Source: JAOZTV01 sp965371805 (GTDB taxonomy: Bacteria > Acidobacteriota > Aminicenantia > UBA2199). From it: a stretch of 42,933 nt of DNA. The stretch covers positions 1 to 42,933 of the forward strand of contig CBDUZW010000041.1 in the NCBI GenBank assembly GCA_965371805.1. The letters are read 5' to 3'. A model generated the notes under the pieces. The model searched no databases. It was not told where the DNA came from and saw only the letters and a program-made list of their open reading frames with translations. Below, piece after piece: positions 31,958 through 40,911 of the stretch (position 1 is its first letter; the number at the start of each line of letters is the position of its first letter). The translations under genes were made by a program, and so were the position numbers.

Positions 31958-33056
31958 TTAATAACACCATTTTTCTATGCCTGGAAACATTCAGTATAAT
32001 ACCACATATCAATAAAGTTGAGATCAGCGAACTCCCTCCAATTGAAATAAATGGTAATGCTATTCCCTTTGTTGGGAAAATTCCTATCGTGACTGAAATG
32101 TTTATCAATGCCTGTGAAACAATCAAAAAAGTCAATCCTGTAACAAGCAGATATGTATGTCTACTTCCTGAAAATTTTGCAATGGCAATCCCTCTTATTA
32201 AAAAAACTGAAAACAGTATGAGAAGTCCTAACGCTCCAATTAAACCGATCTCCTCAGCAATAATAGAAAAAATAAAATCCGTATATGCATAGGGGAGAAA
32301 ATAAAGCTTCTGGGTTGAATTCCCTAATCCCTGACCAAATATACCTCCTGAACCAACTGCATAAATTGATTGTGCTGCTTGAAACCCAACGGTTTGATAA
32401 TATTTTTCAGGATTTAAAAAAGCAAGAATTCTATTAAGCCTTTCAGGATTCATCATAATAATAACAACAGAAAAGGGTATGAGAACAAGGAATGATGAAA
32501 AAAGGTACCTCAATTTTAGGCCGGAAACAAATAGAAGAATAAATACAATCAGAAGAATTAGAAAAAAGGTCCCATAATCAGGTTCCTTCAGTATTAAAAG
32601 CTCTATACCCAGTACCGGTAATAGCAGCACGAATAATTTTCTCAGGTTATTTACATCTGCATCATGTCTTCCGAGAATAAACGACATATATAAAACGACC
32701 GCTATTTTTGCAAATTCCGATGGCTGAACAGATATTCCCAAAAACTTTATCCATCGGTAACTATTATTGATCTTGCCTGTTAGAAAAACCATTATCAACG
32801 CAGCAACAACAATGAACATAACAAATGTCACTACTTTTCGGTTTAAATATATTGGGTATTTCAAGAAAGCGACTATTGTCATGATAAGCAGACCAATAGC
32901 TAGAAAAAGAAGCTGCTTTTTGAAAAAGAAAAAGCTATCTCCATATTTTTCTTTTGCAAGTATCATAGTTGAGCTATAAACCATCAGAAGGCCAAATAAT
33001 AACATTAACAATATAGTTGCTATTAACATTTTATCTGCACCAGCCCTTCTAACCAT
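31950..33056 (-). CDS. ftsW: SEDS peptidoglycan polymerase FtsW
   Basis: 368 residues with about ten membrane helices. Diagnostic SEDS segments: Y-R-W-I-K-F-L-G-I-S-V-Q-P-S-E-F-A-K, L-K-E-P-D-Y-G-T-F, G-G-I-F-G-Q-G-L-G-N-S, the D-F-I-F-S-I-I-A-E-E loop and G-I-A-L-P-F-I-S-I-G-G-S-S-L. It polymerises lipid II at the septum together with the FtsI transpeptidase encoded four genes upstream in the operon. It overlaps murD by 8 bp and murC by 8 bp, giving tight coupling. Identification as FtsW rather than RodA rests on the dcw context. Confidence 0.94.
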   Translation of the reverse strand: MVRRAGADKMLIATILLMLLFGLLMVYSSTMILAKEKYGDSFFFFKKQLLFLAIGLLIMTIVAFLKYPIYLNRKVVTFVMFIVVAALIMVFLTGKINNSYRWIKFLGISVQPSEFAKIAVVLYMSFILGRHDADVNNLRKLFVLLLPVLGIELLILKEPDYGTFFLILLIVFILLFVSGLKLRYLFSSFLVLIPFSVVIIMMNPERLNRILAFLNPEKYYQTVGFQAAQSIYAVGSGGIFGQGLGNSTQKLYFLPYAYTDFIFSIIAEEIGLIGALGLLILFSVFLIRGIAIAKFSGSRHTYLLVTGLTFLIVSQALINISVTIGIFPTKGIALPFISIGGSSLISTLLICGIILNVSRHRKMVLLNE

Positions 33057-34431
33057 TTTTACCTCTTGTCATTTTATCTATAAAGTTTTTAACCGATAAT
33101 TTAAATTTATCTCCCCGGTCTTCAAAATTATTAAACATATCAAAACTTGCACACGCAGGTGCTAATAATAATACACCTCCGTTTCCCTTCAATATTTCAT
33201 ACCCGGAGATAATTGCTTCATCAAAATCATTCACAAATTTCACCTTGTCCCTGCAACTTTCTAATTGAGACCATATCTTCTTTTGTGCATCTCCTATTAA
33301 AAAAATCCCTTTTGACCCATCTAACAGTACATTATCAAGCGCTCTAAAATCTCCACCCTTGTCTTTACCGCCAAGAATTATAACCATATCTTCCTCAAAA
33401 CTCATTGAAGATTTTTTTGCTGCATCTACATTGGTCGCCTTTGAATCATTAATAAATTCAACGCCCTCAAAACTTCCTGCAATCTCCATCCGGTGATGTA
33501 AACCTTTAAAAGAATTAAGATGCTGTTCAATCTGCTCTACACTCACTCCTGATATTAGAACAGCAGTGACTGCAGCTATTATGTTTTCCAGATTATGTAT
33601 CCCTTTTAATGGATTATTTTCAAGAGAGACAATTTTGTTTGATCCATTTAAATTAAATATAATCCTTCCTTCTGAAAAATGTGAATTTGCAGATTTCTTC
33701 TGAAGTGAAAATCCTACTTTTATAACACTTTCAACAGGAACATCTGCTAATATTTTATCATCATCATTATAAATAAAGAATCCTGATTCATTCTGATTCT
33801 TAATTATATTTAGTTTTGCATTTAAATATGAGTCCATAGTTCCATATCGGTCCAAATGGTCTGGAGTCACATTAAGTATCATTGAAATATAAGGCTTAAA
33901 TTTTTCTATATCCTCTAATTGAAAACTGGACAATTCAAGTACAATAAATGAATCATCCAATATATTCTCTATTTCTGAAATAAATGGATTCCCTATGTTC
34001 CCGGCCAATATTACTTTAGAGCCGCTGCTGTTTAAAAAATGGTAAATAAGACTTACAGTTGTTGATTTTCCATTAGTTCCTGTTAATGCAATAATTTTTA
34101 CGTTTTTTTGGCTGATATAGCTATATGCAAATTCAATTTCTGAAATTATTCTTATACCTTTACTCCGTAGAGCTTCAAACCTTTTATCTTTCCCATTAAA
34201 CCCGGGACTTAAAACTATTGTTTTGATAAGATTGCTGATCTTCTCAAACCCATCACTTCCAAAATAAAAATTAACGCCTTTTGAAATATAAGCTGATATC
34301 TCGGGATTATTTATTTCCAGATTCGTATCATTATATAAATATATTGAAAAGTCTGATCTTTTCAGGAGAAAGTCCAATAATGCTTTACCGGTTTTCCCAA
34401 ATCCGAATACAGCTATACTATTCTTCGCCAT
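33049..34431 (-). CDS. murD: UDP-N-acetylmuramoylalanine-D-glutamate ligase
   Basis: About 460 residues. N-terminal UDP site V-F-G-F-G-K-T-G; ATP P-loop L-T-G-T-N-G-K-S-T; L-S-S-F-Q-L-E-D; N-V-T-P-D-H-L-D-R-Y; C-domain N-D-S-K-A-T-N and G-G-K-D-K-G-G-D-F. These are MurD hallmarks. The longest frame starts at 34437, but GGAG is 7 nt before the ATG at 34431 (M-A-K-N-S), which is the better start. It adds D-glutamate to UDP-MurNAc-L-Ala. It overlaps murF upstream and ftsW downstream. In most dcw operons mraY sits between murF and murD; here it is missing. Confidence 0.97.
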   Translation of the reverse strand: MAKNSIAVFGFGKTGKALLDFLLKRSDFSIYLYNDTNLEINNPEISAYISKGVNFYFGSDGFEKISNLIKTIVLSPGFNGKDKRFEALRSKGIRIISEIEFAYSYISQKNVKIIALTGTNGKSTTVSLIYHFLNSSGSKVILAGNIGNPFISEIENILDDSFIVLELSSFQLEDIEKFKPYISMILNVTPDHLDRYGTMDSYLNAKLNIIKNQNESGFFIYNDDDKILADVPVESVIKVGFSLQKKSANSHFSEGRIIFNLNGSNKIVSLENNPLKGIHNLENIIAAVTAVLISGVSVEQIEQHLNSFKGLHHRMEIAGSFEGVEFINDSKATNVDAAKKSSMSFEEDMVIILGGKDKGGDFRALDNVLLDGSKGIFLIGDAQKKIWSQLESCRDKVKFVNDFDEAIISGYEILKGNGGVLLLAPACASFDMFNNFEDRGDKFKLSVKNFIDKMTRGKNG

Positions 34432-35806
34432 ATACATTCTCCACTAAACTATTCAATCCCGCATCCCTTGATGATTTAAATAGTGTCACGCACTCTTCTT
34501 CTGAAATATCTCTTATCTCTTTTTCCGCATCTGCAATTCCTGAAAAAGAACTTATCTTTTCAACTGCATATCCACCCTTCTCTGCACCTCTTGCTATTTC
34601 ATCCGCAAGAGTTCCAATTGTTATCAGCTTAATAAAATCCAATTTGGCAAAAAACAATCCTACTTCAAAATGAAACTTTTTCTCATTTTGGCCGAGTTCC
34701 AACATATCTCCAAGTACGGCAATTTTCTTTTTTTTATATTCTATATCAATCCATGAAAGTGTTTTTTTCAATGCCTCAGGATTAGAGTTATATGATTCAT
34801 CAATAATCGTTTTATTTCCAATTTCTATAATTGAGCCTCTTCTTGCAAGTGGAACTAAATCCCATAAAGATCTTTGAATTTCCAGGTTTTTCATCCCAAG
34901 ATGTTTTGCAGAAATTATGGCTGCAAAAAGATTTTCAATTTGGGAATGACTGATTAGTTTTGTTTTAAACAGAGTTTTATTTCCATAAAACACAACCTCA
35001 AAACCTGTAATTCCATTTTCCCGTTCAATATTTCCCAAAATTATTTTATTTGGCCCTTTTGTCCTTCCAAAGTATTCAATTCTTCCAATTTTATTCCTGG
35101 CTTGCTTAACTAGAACATCAAAATCACCTGAAATAAAAGCAATTGAGTCTGAGTTCAAATAATTTAGAATTTCCGCCTTAGCAATAGCAATATTTTCCAT
35201 ATTTTTTAAAAACTCGAGATGTACAGGTAAAACATTCAAAATTAAAGCCAGGTCAGGTTTTAAAATTCCAGTTAAAAGATCTATTTCACCAATTCCAGGA
35301 TCACTCATGCCTAATTCAAAGATCGCAATATCCTCATTTCCTTTCATTTTTAAGAGAGAAAAAGGAAGACCTAACCAATTATTCCAATTCAAATAAGACC
35401 TGTAAACATTGTACTTTGAAGACAGGGTCTGATATAAAAATTCTTTTGTTGTTGTTTTCCCGGCGCTTCCTGTTATTCCAATATATTTTATTCCTGGAAA
35501 CATATTTCTAACTGCACCAGCTAATATTAAAACAGATTGAAATGGATCATCAACAATAATTAACGGGAAGCTGATCCCGTCTGTGGAAAAATCTTTTGCA
35601 ACAATAGCACCGACAAAGTCTCTACCTTCAAGACTTTTAACATAATCATGCCCGTCACTATCTTCAGTTTTCAATGCAAAAAACAGACTATTCTTTTTCA
35701 TTAATCTACTATCAAAATGATAGTCTGAGAAGATCATATCTTTTTTTCCATTTAAAATTGTTCCATTCAGGATGCGGGCTATTTGATTAAGTCCCAGTTC
35801 AGGCAT
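34418..35806 (-). CDS. murF: UDP-MurNAc-tripeptide:D-Ala-D-Ala ligase
   Basis: 462 residues. N-terminal substrate domain D-S-R-L-M-K-K-N-S-L-F-F-A-L; ATP P-loop I-G-I-T-G-S-A-G-K-T-T-T-K (about 109-121); F-E-L-G-M-S-D-P-G-I-G-E-I; L-N-V-L-P-V-H-L-E-F; C-domain D-E-S-Y-N-S-N-P and G-D-M-L-E-L-G. These are specific for MurF. It adds the D-Ala-D-Ala dipeptide to complete UDP-MurNAc-pentapeptide. It begins 3 bp after the ftsI stop and overlaps murD. Its companion murE is not between ftsI and murF as usual but divergent at 39332. Confidence 0.96.
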   Translation of the reverse strand: MPELGLNQIARILNGTILNGKKDMIFSDYHFDSRLMKKNSLFFALKTEDSDGHDYVKSLEGRDFVGAIVAKDFSTDGISFPLIIVDDPFQSVLILAGAVRNMFPGIKYIGITGSAGKTTTKEFLYQTLSSKYNVYRSYLNWNNWLGLPFSLLKMKGNEDIAIFELGMSDPGIGEIDLLTGILKPDLALILNVLPVHLEFLKNMENIAIAKAEILNYLNSDSIAFISGDFDVLVKQARNKIGRIEYFGRTKGPNKIILGNIERENGITGFEVVFYGNKTLFKTKLISHSQIENLFAAIISAKHLGMKNLEIQRSLWDLVPLARRGSIIEIGNKTIIDESYNSNPEALKKTLSWIDIEYKKKKIAVLGDMLELGQNEKKFHFEVGLFFAKLDFIKLITIGTLADEIARGAEKGGYAVEKISSFSGIADAEKEIRDISEEECVTLFKSSRDAGLNSLVENVYGEE

Positions 35807-35809
35807 AGT

Positions 35810-37543
35810 TTATATCCTCACTTCATTCTTCTCATCAAGTTCAGGAAAAATCCTTAAATATATCAATAATTTTTCTGCAATAGATTTAAACAATGGCGCA
35901 GCAACATCGCCTCCATAAAATAGGCCCTTCGGTTCATCAATTACAACAAACATAGTTACCTTAGGATTTTTCGAAGGGAAAAAACCTCCAAATGAAGACA
36001 CATAGATCTTCCGATACTTTCCCCATTTAATTTTCTTTGCTGTTCCTGTTTTTCCTGCAATATCTATGCCTGATATCCGTGATTTCTTTCCCGTACCAAC
36101 ATTAACTACATCAGTCATAATAGAGGATATTCTCTGCAGAGTGGATCTATCCAATATTTTAACTTTTTTTATTTCTTTCATTCTTTTACTCGTAATTCTC
36201 TCAATTATCTCTGGCTTAATAAGGTACCCGCCGGATGCGATTACATTAAAAGCCCGAACCATTTGAATTGGAGTTACTGCGATCTCATATCCATGTGATA
36301 GATATGCAATCGAAACTTGACTCCATTTATTTAGAGGGTTTAATATTCCTCTTTCTTCTCCTGGCAATTTGACACCTGTCTTTGAGCCAAACCCAAATTC
36401 GCGAATACTATTATAATATCTCCTTTTACCAACTTTCTGCCCAATTATTGCAGCCCCTATATTGCTTGAATATATTATTATATCCTCAAAACTTAACCTG
36501 GCATATGGATGTACATCAAAGATTGTTCTATCTCTTATTTTATACACACCATTATAACAATTAAAAACCTGTTGAGGATAGCATATATTATTTCCAAGAG
36601 CGGAAGCGGCAAGGATTATTTTAAAAGTCGATCCTGGATCATAGAGAAAGGAAATAGCTTTATTTTTTAGAATAGCCGGATCTACACTACTAATTCTATC
36701 AGGATAGAAAAAAGGATAACTGGCCATTGCCAATATATCTCCTGTTTCTGAATTCATCACAATGACTGTTCCACCCTTTGCATTATACATTTGAACAGTT
36801 TGCGTCAACTCTTTCTCAACAAAATATTGAATTGAGCTATCAATGGTGAGGTAAATATCCTTTCCTTGAATAGGTTTCTCAAGATACTTTAAATCAAAAA
36901 CTCTGTGTTTCGCATCTGTCAGTACCTCAACTCTTCCTCCCTTTCCAATTATTTCTGAATTCAATCCGTACTCAATTCCGCTTAACCCTTGTTCATCAAT
37001 TCCAACGCCCCCAATAATATGAGATGCAGAATCCTGTTGAGGATATATTCTCTTATATTCTTCAATATAATCCACAACAGATTTAAAATTTTCCTTTTTT
37101 TCTATCCGGGATAATTTTACAATTTCTTTATCATTCAATTTTCTTTTAATCCATATAAAACTCTTTCCACCTTTTATTCTCTTTCTGATATCTTTCTGTT
37201 TTTTATAGGACAAAGATATCTTTTTTCTTACAATATTAAATAATTCGAGAGATTCAGCTTTATTTTTATTACTTAGGAAAACAGACTTTGTTTTTATGGA
37301 AATAGCAAGTATTTCACCATTTGCATCATAGATTGTCCCACGCTTTGGGTGTAATTTAAAAATCCTATTACTTTGAGCTCTGATTCTAGCAGTATATTTA
37401 TCATAATTAAAAACCTGTAATTTTATAAGAAAGAAAACTATAAAAGATACCCAGATCCCAAAGAAGATAAAAACAATAAAAGTTCTATTCCTTTCACTTT
37501 TATTAATTTTTAAACCACCTTTTTTATACATCTTATTCCTCAA
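35810..37543 (-). CDS. ftsI: septal peptidoglycan transpeptidase FtsI (class B PBP3-type)
   Basis: 577 residues. A basic start is followed by a membrane helix (about 22-41) and the PBP dimer domain (K-R-G-T-I-Y-D-A-N-G). The transpeptidase domain has all three motifs: S305-T-F-K308 in D-P-G-S-T-F-K, S359-S-N361, and K498-T-G-T501. There are no PASTA domains. It cross-links septal peptidoglycan outside the membrane. The start at 37543 overlaps ftsL by 11 bp, and an ATG at codon 5 is an alternative. Active-site residues are intact. Confidence 0.95.
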   Translation of the reverse strand: MRNKMYKKGGLKINKSERNRTFIVFIFFGIWVSFIVFFLIKLQVFNYDKYTARIRAQSNRIFKLHPKRGTIYDANGEILAISIKTKSVFLSNKNKAESLELFNIVRKKISLSYKKQKDIRKRIKGGKSFIWIKRKLNDKEIVKLSRIEKKENFKSVVDYIEEYKRIYPQQDSASHIIGGVGIDEQGLSGIEYGLNSEIIGKGGRVEVLTDAKHRVFDLKYLEKPIQGKDIYLTIDSSIQYFVEKELTQTVQMYNAKGGTVIVMNSETGDILAMASYPFFYPDRISSVDPAILKNKAISFLYDPGSTFKIILAASALGNNICYPQQVFNCYNGVYKIRDRTIFDVHPYARLSFEDIIIYSSNIGAAIIGQKVGKRRYYNSIREFGFGSKTGVKLPGEERGILNPLNKWSQVSIAYLSHGYEIAVTPIQMVRAFNVIASGGYLIKPEIIERITSKRMKEIKKVKILDRSTLQRISSIMTDVVNVGTGKKSRISGIDIAGKTGTAKKIKWGKYRKIYVSSFGGFFPSKNPKVTMFVVIDEPKGLFYGGDVAAPLFKSIAEKLLIYLRIFPELDEKNEVRI

Positions 37544-37853
37544 AAACCTTTATAAACTGCTCAGGTTTCGGATGTATATATCCCAGCTTCTGCATGACTA
37601 TTTTTTCAACTCTCTTTAAATTTAATAGATTGGACTTTACAGCATTTAACTTGTCGATCTCTTCATTTAACTTTCTCTCTTCTAATACTAATTCCTGCAT
37701 CTTATAGCCATAATCAATGTTTTTTAAATTAAGACTGGAATAGGTAAACAGGATCATAAAAGCCAATAAAATATAAATAACAAAAACTGTCACAAAACTT
37801 TTCTTTTTTTTGGCTTTTTTAATGTTTTTTTTATTCCATTCCTGTGTATTCAT
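37533..37853 (-). CDS. ftsL: FtsL-like divisome bitopic protein
   Basis: 106 residues. A Lys-rich cytoplasmic tail (1-19) is followed by one membrane helix (about 20-41, V-T-V-F-V-I-Y-I-L-L-A-F) and a coiled-coil segment (E-L-V-L-E-E-R-K-L-N-E-E-I-D-K-L). The end, V-E-K-I-V-M-Q-K-L-G-Y-I-H-P, matches the FtsL/DivIC consensus of A-x-K-L-G-x-x-P. Position between rsmH and ftsI makes FtsL the best name, though primary sequence alone is weak. It bridges FtsQ to FtsW/I. It overlaps both neighbours by a few bases. Confidence 0.85.
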   Translation of the reverse strand: MNTQEWNKKNIKKAKKKKSFVTVFVIYILLAFMILFTYSSLNLKNIDYGYKMQELVLEERKLNEEIDKLNAVKSNLLNLKRVEKIVMQKLGYIHPKPEQFIKVFEE

Positions 37854-38734
37854 AGAACCTCTGCAATCCTGAGTTTGGCTGAAGCCGAAGCTGAATTTTC
37901 CGTTATCTCCATCTCTGTTGGAACCATTGGGAACGGCTTTATCAATCTAACAAGACCATCATCACTTAAGTTATTTAATTCTTTTTTTATTATTCTATCC
38001 TCAATTGAATGGAAAGATAAAAGTGCTATTTTTCCTCCTTTTTTTAAATAATACGGAATCTGTTTTATAAAACTCTCAAATCCTTCAAGCTCTCTATTTA
38101 CATAGATTCTTAAAGCCTGGAATACTTTTGCAGCTGGATGTGATCTGCCTTTAACCGGAAAACCCAATATTTTTTCAACTAACTCTTTCAACTTAAAAGT
38201 TGTTTCGATTTTTCCAAACAATCTCGTTTCAATGATCTTCTTTGAAAGTTTTGCAGCTTTCCGAACATCACCATAAACCTGGAATATCTCTGTCAATTGT
38301 TTCTCCGAATAGGTATTTACTACATCATATGCTGTTTTTTTGAATTCTTCAGAATTGCGATCCTTTCTCATATCGAGTGGGGAATTGATATTGTGGGAAA
38401 ATCCCCGATCCTCTTTTTTTAGTTGATACATTGATATCCCCGGATCTACGAGGATAGTTGAGATTTTTTTTGTAGAAAAATCGATTTTCTGAAATACATC
38501 CATATAATTTATATTATGATATTTAATTCTATTTTTAAAATTTGATAAATTAATCTTCGCTTTTTGCAGACTTTCATTATCAATATCAATTCCTATAACA
38601 ATTGCCTGCTCAAAATTATTTAAAATATGAAAGGAGTGACCACCCATACCAAGTGTACAGTCTACAAATATTTCCTTGTCTGTAGTGCCGAATACTTCAG
38701 TAATCTCCCTATTCATTATCGGGTAATGTTCCAT
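37850..38734 (-). CDS. rsmH: 16S rRNA (cytosine-1402-N4)-methyltransferase RsmH (MraW)
   Basis: 294 residues. The start M-E-H-Y-P-I-M-N-R-E-I matches the H-x-P-V-L-x-x-E opening of the family. The SAM motif is D-C-T-L-G-M-G-G-H-S. Then I-G-I-D-I-D, L-V-D-P-G-I-S, F-S-H-N-I-N-S-P-L-D-M-R and G-R-S-H-P-A-A-K-V-F-Q-A-L-R-I follow, and L-S-F-H-S-I-E-D-R is near the end. It methylates N4 of C1402 in 16S rRNA. It overlaps mraZ by 26 bp. The usual D-L-G-V-S-S form is D-P-G-I-S-M here, a mild departure. Confidence 0.95.
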   Translation of the reverse strand: MEHYPIMNREITEVFGTTDKEIFVDCTLGMGGHSFHILNNFEQAIVIGIDIDNESLQKAKINLSNFKNRIKYHNINYMDVFQKIDFSTKKISTILVDPGISMYQLKKEDRGFSHNINSPLDMRKDRNSEEFKKTAYDVVNTYSEKQLTEIFQVYGDVRKAAKLSKKIIETRLFGKIETTFKLKELVEKILGFPVKGRSHPAAKVFQALRIYVNRELEGFESFIKQIPYYLKKGGKIALLSFHSIEDRIIKKELNNLSDDGLVRLIKPFPMVPTEMEITENSASASAKLRIAEVL

Positions 38735-39194
38735 TTATAGCTTCCCCTTTGCCATTTAATAATCTTGATACTCTAAATAACTGCTCTTTTGTAAGATCTT
38801 CGTCAATTTCTTTTTTAAACTCATTTTCATTCCAGATCACAAGATGATTTGTTTTTCCCAGAATACGCACACTACTTTCTAATTTTGCATTCTTTCTTAA
38901 ACCCGGCGGGATCAGAATTCTGCTCTTAGAATCGACCTCATTTTCCGCTCCCCAATAGCTGACTTTATTTCCATAAGCATCTATGTCAGGGTCCAGACTG
39001 CCATACTTATCAATCTTTTCCTCAATTTCTTCCCAAACTGACATTGGATATACAAGAGCACTCTCACCGTTCAAAGAAGTGATAAAAAGATCCCTGTCAT
39101 ACTCAGCATCAAGTACAGACAGAAACTTAGGAGGCAGACGCAATCTTCCCTTAGCATCAATTTTTACCTCAAAACTTCCCCTAAATCTTTTCAT
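38709..39194 (-). CDS. mraZ: MraZ transcriptional regulator of the dcw operon
   Basis: About 161 residues made of two SpoVT/AbrB-like halves: F-E-V-K-I-D-A-K-G-R-L-R-L-P-P-K-F and N-E-V-D-S-K-S-R-I-L-I-P-P-G-L-R. Between them W-E-E-I-E-E-K and the Y-P-M-S-V-W segment are typical. A longer frame reaches 39224, but its first ten codons are the operator boxes themselves and lie at or next to the predicted transcription start. M-K-R-F-R-G-S-F at 39194 is the natural start. It forms a ring that binds repeated TGGGN sites and represses its own operon. Confidence 0.95.
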   Translation of the reverse strand: MKRFRGSFEVKIDAKGRLRLPPKFLSVLDAEYDRDLFITSLNGESALVYPMSVWEEIEEKIDKYGSLDPDIDAYGNKVSYWGAENEVDSKSRILIPPGLRKNAKLESSVRILGKTNHLVIWNENEFKKEIDEDLTKEQLFRVSRLLNGKGEAINGTLPDNE

Positions 39195-39196
39195 TT

Positions 39197-39254
39197 TCCC
39201 ACTTCTTCCCACATCTTCCCACATATAATAGTATATTTAAATATCAAAAGTCAA
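39197..39254 (-). promoter_or_regulatory. dcw operon promoter with three MraZ boxes
   Basis: On the minus strand TTGACT (39249-39254), an 18-bp spacer and TATTAT (39225-39230) form the promoter. Immediately downstream lie three TGGGA boxes (39217-39221, 39207-39211, 39197-39201), each separated by exactly 5 bp. This is the TGGGN-N5 array known as the MraZ operator in E. coli. The last box ends 2 bp before the mraZ ATG, so MraZ binding would block both initiation and early elongation. Confidence 0.85.
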
Positions 39255-39296
39255 GGAATAATCAGGAAAAATTTTTTTTTATCTATTTTTGTTTAT

Positions 39297-39325
39297 TTGA
39301 CCAATCTGATAAAGGTTGATATATT
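39297..39325 (+). promoter_or_regulatory. murE promoter
   Basis: TTGACC (39297-39302), a 17-bp spacer and TATATT (39320-39325). The predicted transcription start (about 39331-39333) falls on the murE ATG at 39332, suggesting a leaderless transcript. It is back to back with the dcw promoter, about 45 bp between the two -35 boxes. Confidence 0.65.
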
Positions 39326-39331
39326 ATATTT

Positions 39332-40861
39332 ATGGGAAAAGAAAGAATATTTTCAATAAAAGAGTTAGCTGAAATACTTGATGGAGAGCTTAAAAATATC
39401 AGGGAAGATCTGAAAATTGAAGCCGTTGTTAATAATAGCAGACATAAAGAGAAAAACTCAATTTTTGTAGCTTATAAGGGTACAGTAACAGACAGTCATG
39501 ACTATATTAATGAATCTTTCCAGAATGGTTCAATTGCAGCTATTGTTACAAATAAAGGGAAACTGGGAGATAAGCCCGGAATAGTCGTAAAGAATGGCTA
39601 TAAAGCCTTGAGTAAATTAAGCGCCTTATTTGCAGGTGAACCTTCAAAGGATTTATTAACTATAGGTATCACCGGGACAAATGGAAAAACAACAATCCAT
39701 TGGATACTCTACCATACCCTGAATAATTTAAACTCTCCATCTATAAGGATTGGAACTCTCGGTATTGTTGCAGAAAATAAAATAAATAAATCAGGAAAAG
39801 TAAAAACCAAAAATGCCGGTGAAATATTTATGACAACACCAGGAGCAATGGAAATTCAGAACTCACTGGAAATGGCTGTCAAAGAAGGTATAAAAAATTG
39901 TGTCTTAGAAACCTCATCTCATGCACTTGATCAATTCAGAGTTGCTGATGTTTATTATGATGCTGCTGTTTTTACAAATTTAACTCCAGACCATCTCAAT
40001 TATCATAAAGATATGGACTTATATTTTAAAGCAAAAATCAAATTATTTGAGCAACTGGCAGAAAACAGAAAAACATCAAAATCTAAAATTGGAGGAGCGA
40101 TCATAAATATCGATGATATTTATGGCCAAAAACTGGAAAAAATCGCAATAAAACTTGACTTGCCTATTTACACATTTGGAACAGATAAAAACTCAAAGAT
40201 CAGAATTCTTGATTTTGATCAAAATTTAGTAAAGAGTCTATTAAAACTTGAGTTTGATAATAAAGTTTATAATATTAAAACGCCATTTATTGGAGATTAT
40301 AATGCAAGCAATGTATCTGCGGTATTTGCAACCTGTTTATCTCTTGGAATAAAAGAGGACCTTATAGTGGAAGCTCTAAAAGATATGCCTGCTGTCCCCG
40401 GAAGACTTGAATCAGTGGGCAATGAAAAAATAGGAATCTTTGTCGATTATGCTCATACCGGAGTCGGACTGCAGAGTGTACTGACAGCAGTAAGAAAATT
40501 TGTAAAGAACGATCTATGGGTAGTTTTTGGATGTGGAGGCGGCAAAGATCATGGAAAAAGACCTGCAATGGGAGCAGCGGCTAAAGAGAATGCTGATAAG
40601 ATTGTACTCACAAATGATAACCCCAAAAACGAGGATCCGGAGCAGATAATTAAGGACATTCTAAGCAGTGGATGCAAACCGGAATTTATCGAGTTGGATA
40701 GAGGCAAGGCAATAGAACGGACGATCAGATCTGCAAAAGAGGGAGATGTAATAATTCTCGCAGGAAAAGGCCATGAGGACTATCAGATTATTGGAAACAA
40801 AACAATCCCCTTTTCAGATAAAGATGAGGTTTTAAAACTCAAAAATTCAGGGGTGTTTTAA
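39332..40861 (+). CDS. murE: UDP-N-acetylmuramoyl-L-alanyl-D-glutamate-diamino acid ligase
   Basis: 509 residues. N-domain V-V-N-N-S-R-H-K-E-K-N-S-I-F-V-A-Y-K-G; P-loop G-I-T-G-T-N-G-K-T-T (about 112-121); M-T-T-P-G; L-E-T-S-S-H-A-L; F-T-N-L-T-P-D-H-L-N-Y-H; C-domain F-V-D-Y-A-H-T and G-C-G-G-G-K-D. The specificity motif reads T-N-D-N-P-K-N-E-D-P (about 425-435), where diaminopimelate-adding enzymes have D-N-P-R. Lys in place of Arg leaves the third amino acid of the peptide uncertain. The ATG has no ribosome site. The gene is divergent from the dcw operon instead of between ftsI and murF. Confidence 0.95.
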   Translation: MGKERIFSIKELAEILDGELKNIREDLKIEAVVNNSRHKEKNSIFVAYKGTVTDSHDYINESFQNGSIAAIVTNKGKLGDKPGIVVKNGYKALSKLSALFAGEPSKDLLTIGITGTNGKTTIHWILYHTLNNLNSPSIRIGTLGIVAENKINKSGKVKTKNAGEIFMTTPGAMEIQNSLEMAVKEGIKNCVLETSSHALDQFRVADVYYDAAVFTNLTPDHLNYHKDMDLYFKAKIKLFEQLAENRKTSKSKIGGAIINIDDIYGQKLEKIAIKLDLPIYTFGTDKNSKIRILDFDQNLVKSLLKLEFDNKVYNIKTPFIGDYNASNVSAVFATCLSLGIKEDLIVEALKDMPAVPGRLESVGNEKIGIFVDYAHTGVGLQSVLTAVRKFVKNDLWVVFGCGGGKDHGKRPAMGAAAKENADKIVLTNDNPKNEDPEQIIKDILSSGCKPEFIELDRGKAIERTIRSAKEGDVIILAGKGHEDYQIIGNKTIPFSDKDEVLKLKNSGVF

Positions 40862-40869
40862 GCCCCTGA
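40847..40869 (+). terminator. hairpin at the murE stop
   Basis: TCAGGGG pairs with CCCCTGA around a 9-nt loop and overlaps the murE stop codon. There is no T-run after it, so terminator function is moderate. Confidence 0.45.
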
Positions 40870-40911
40870 TATATATTCATGGCATAATCGAAATTGATAA
40901 ATCAAACCATA

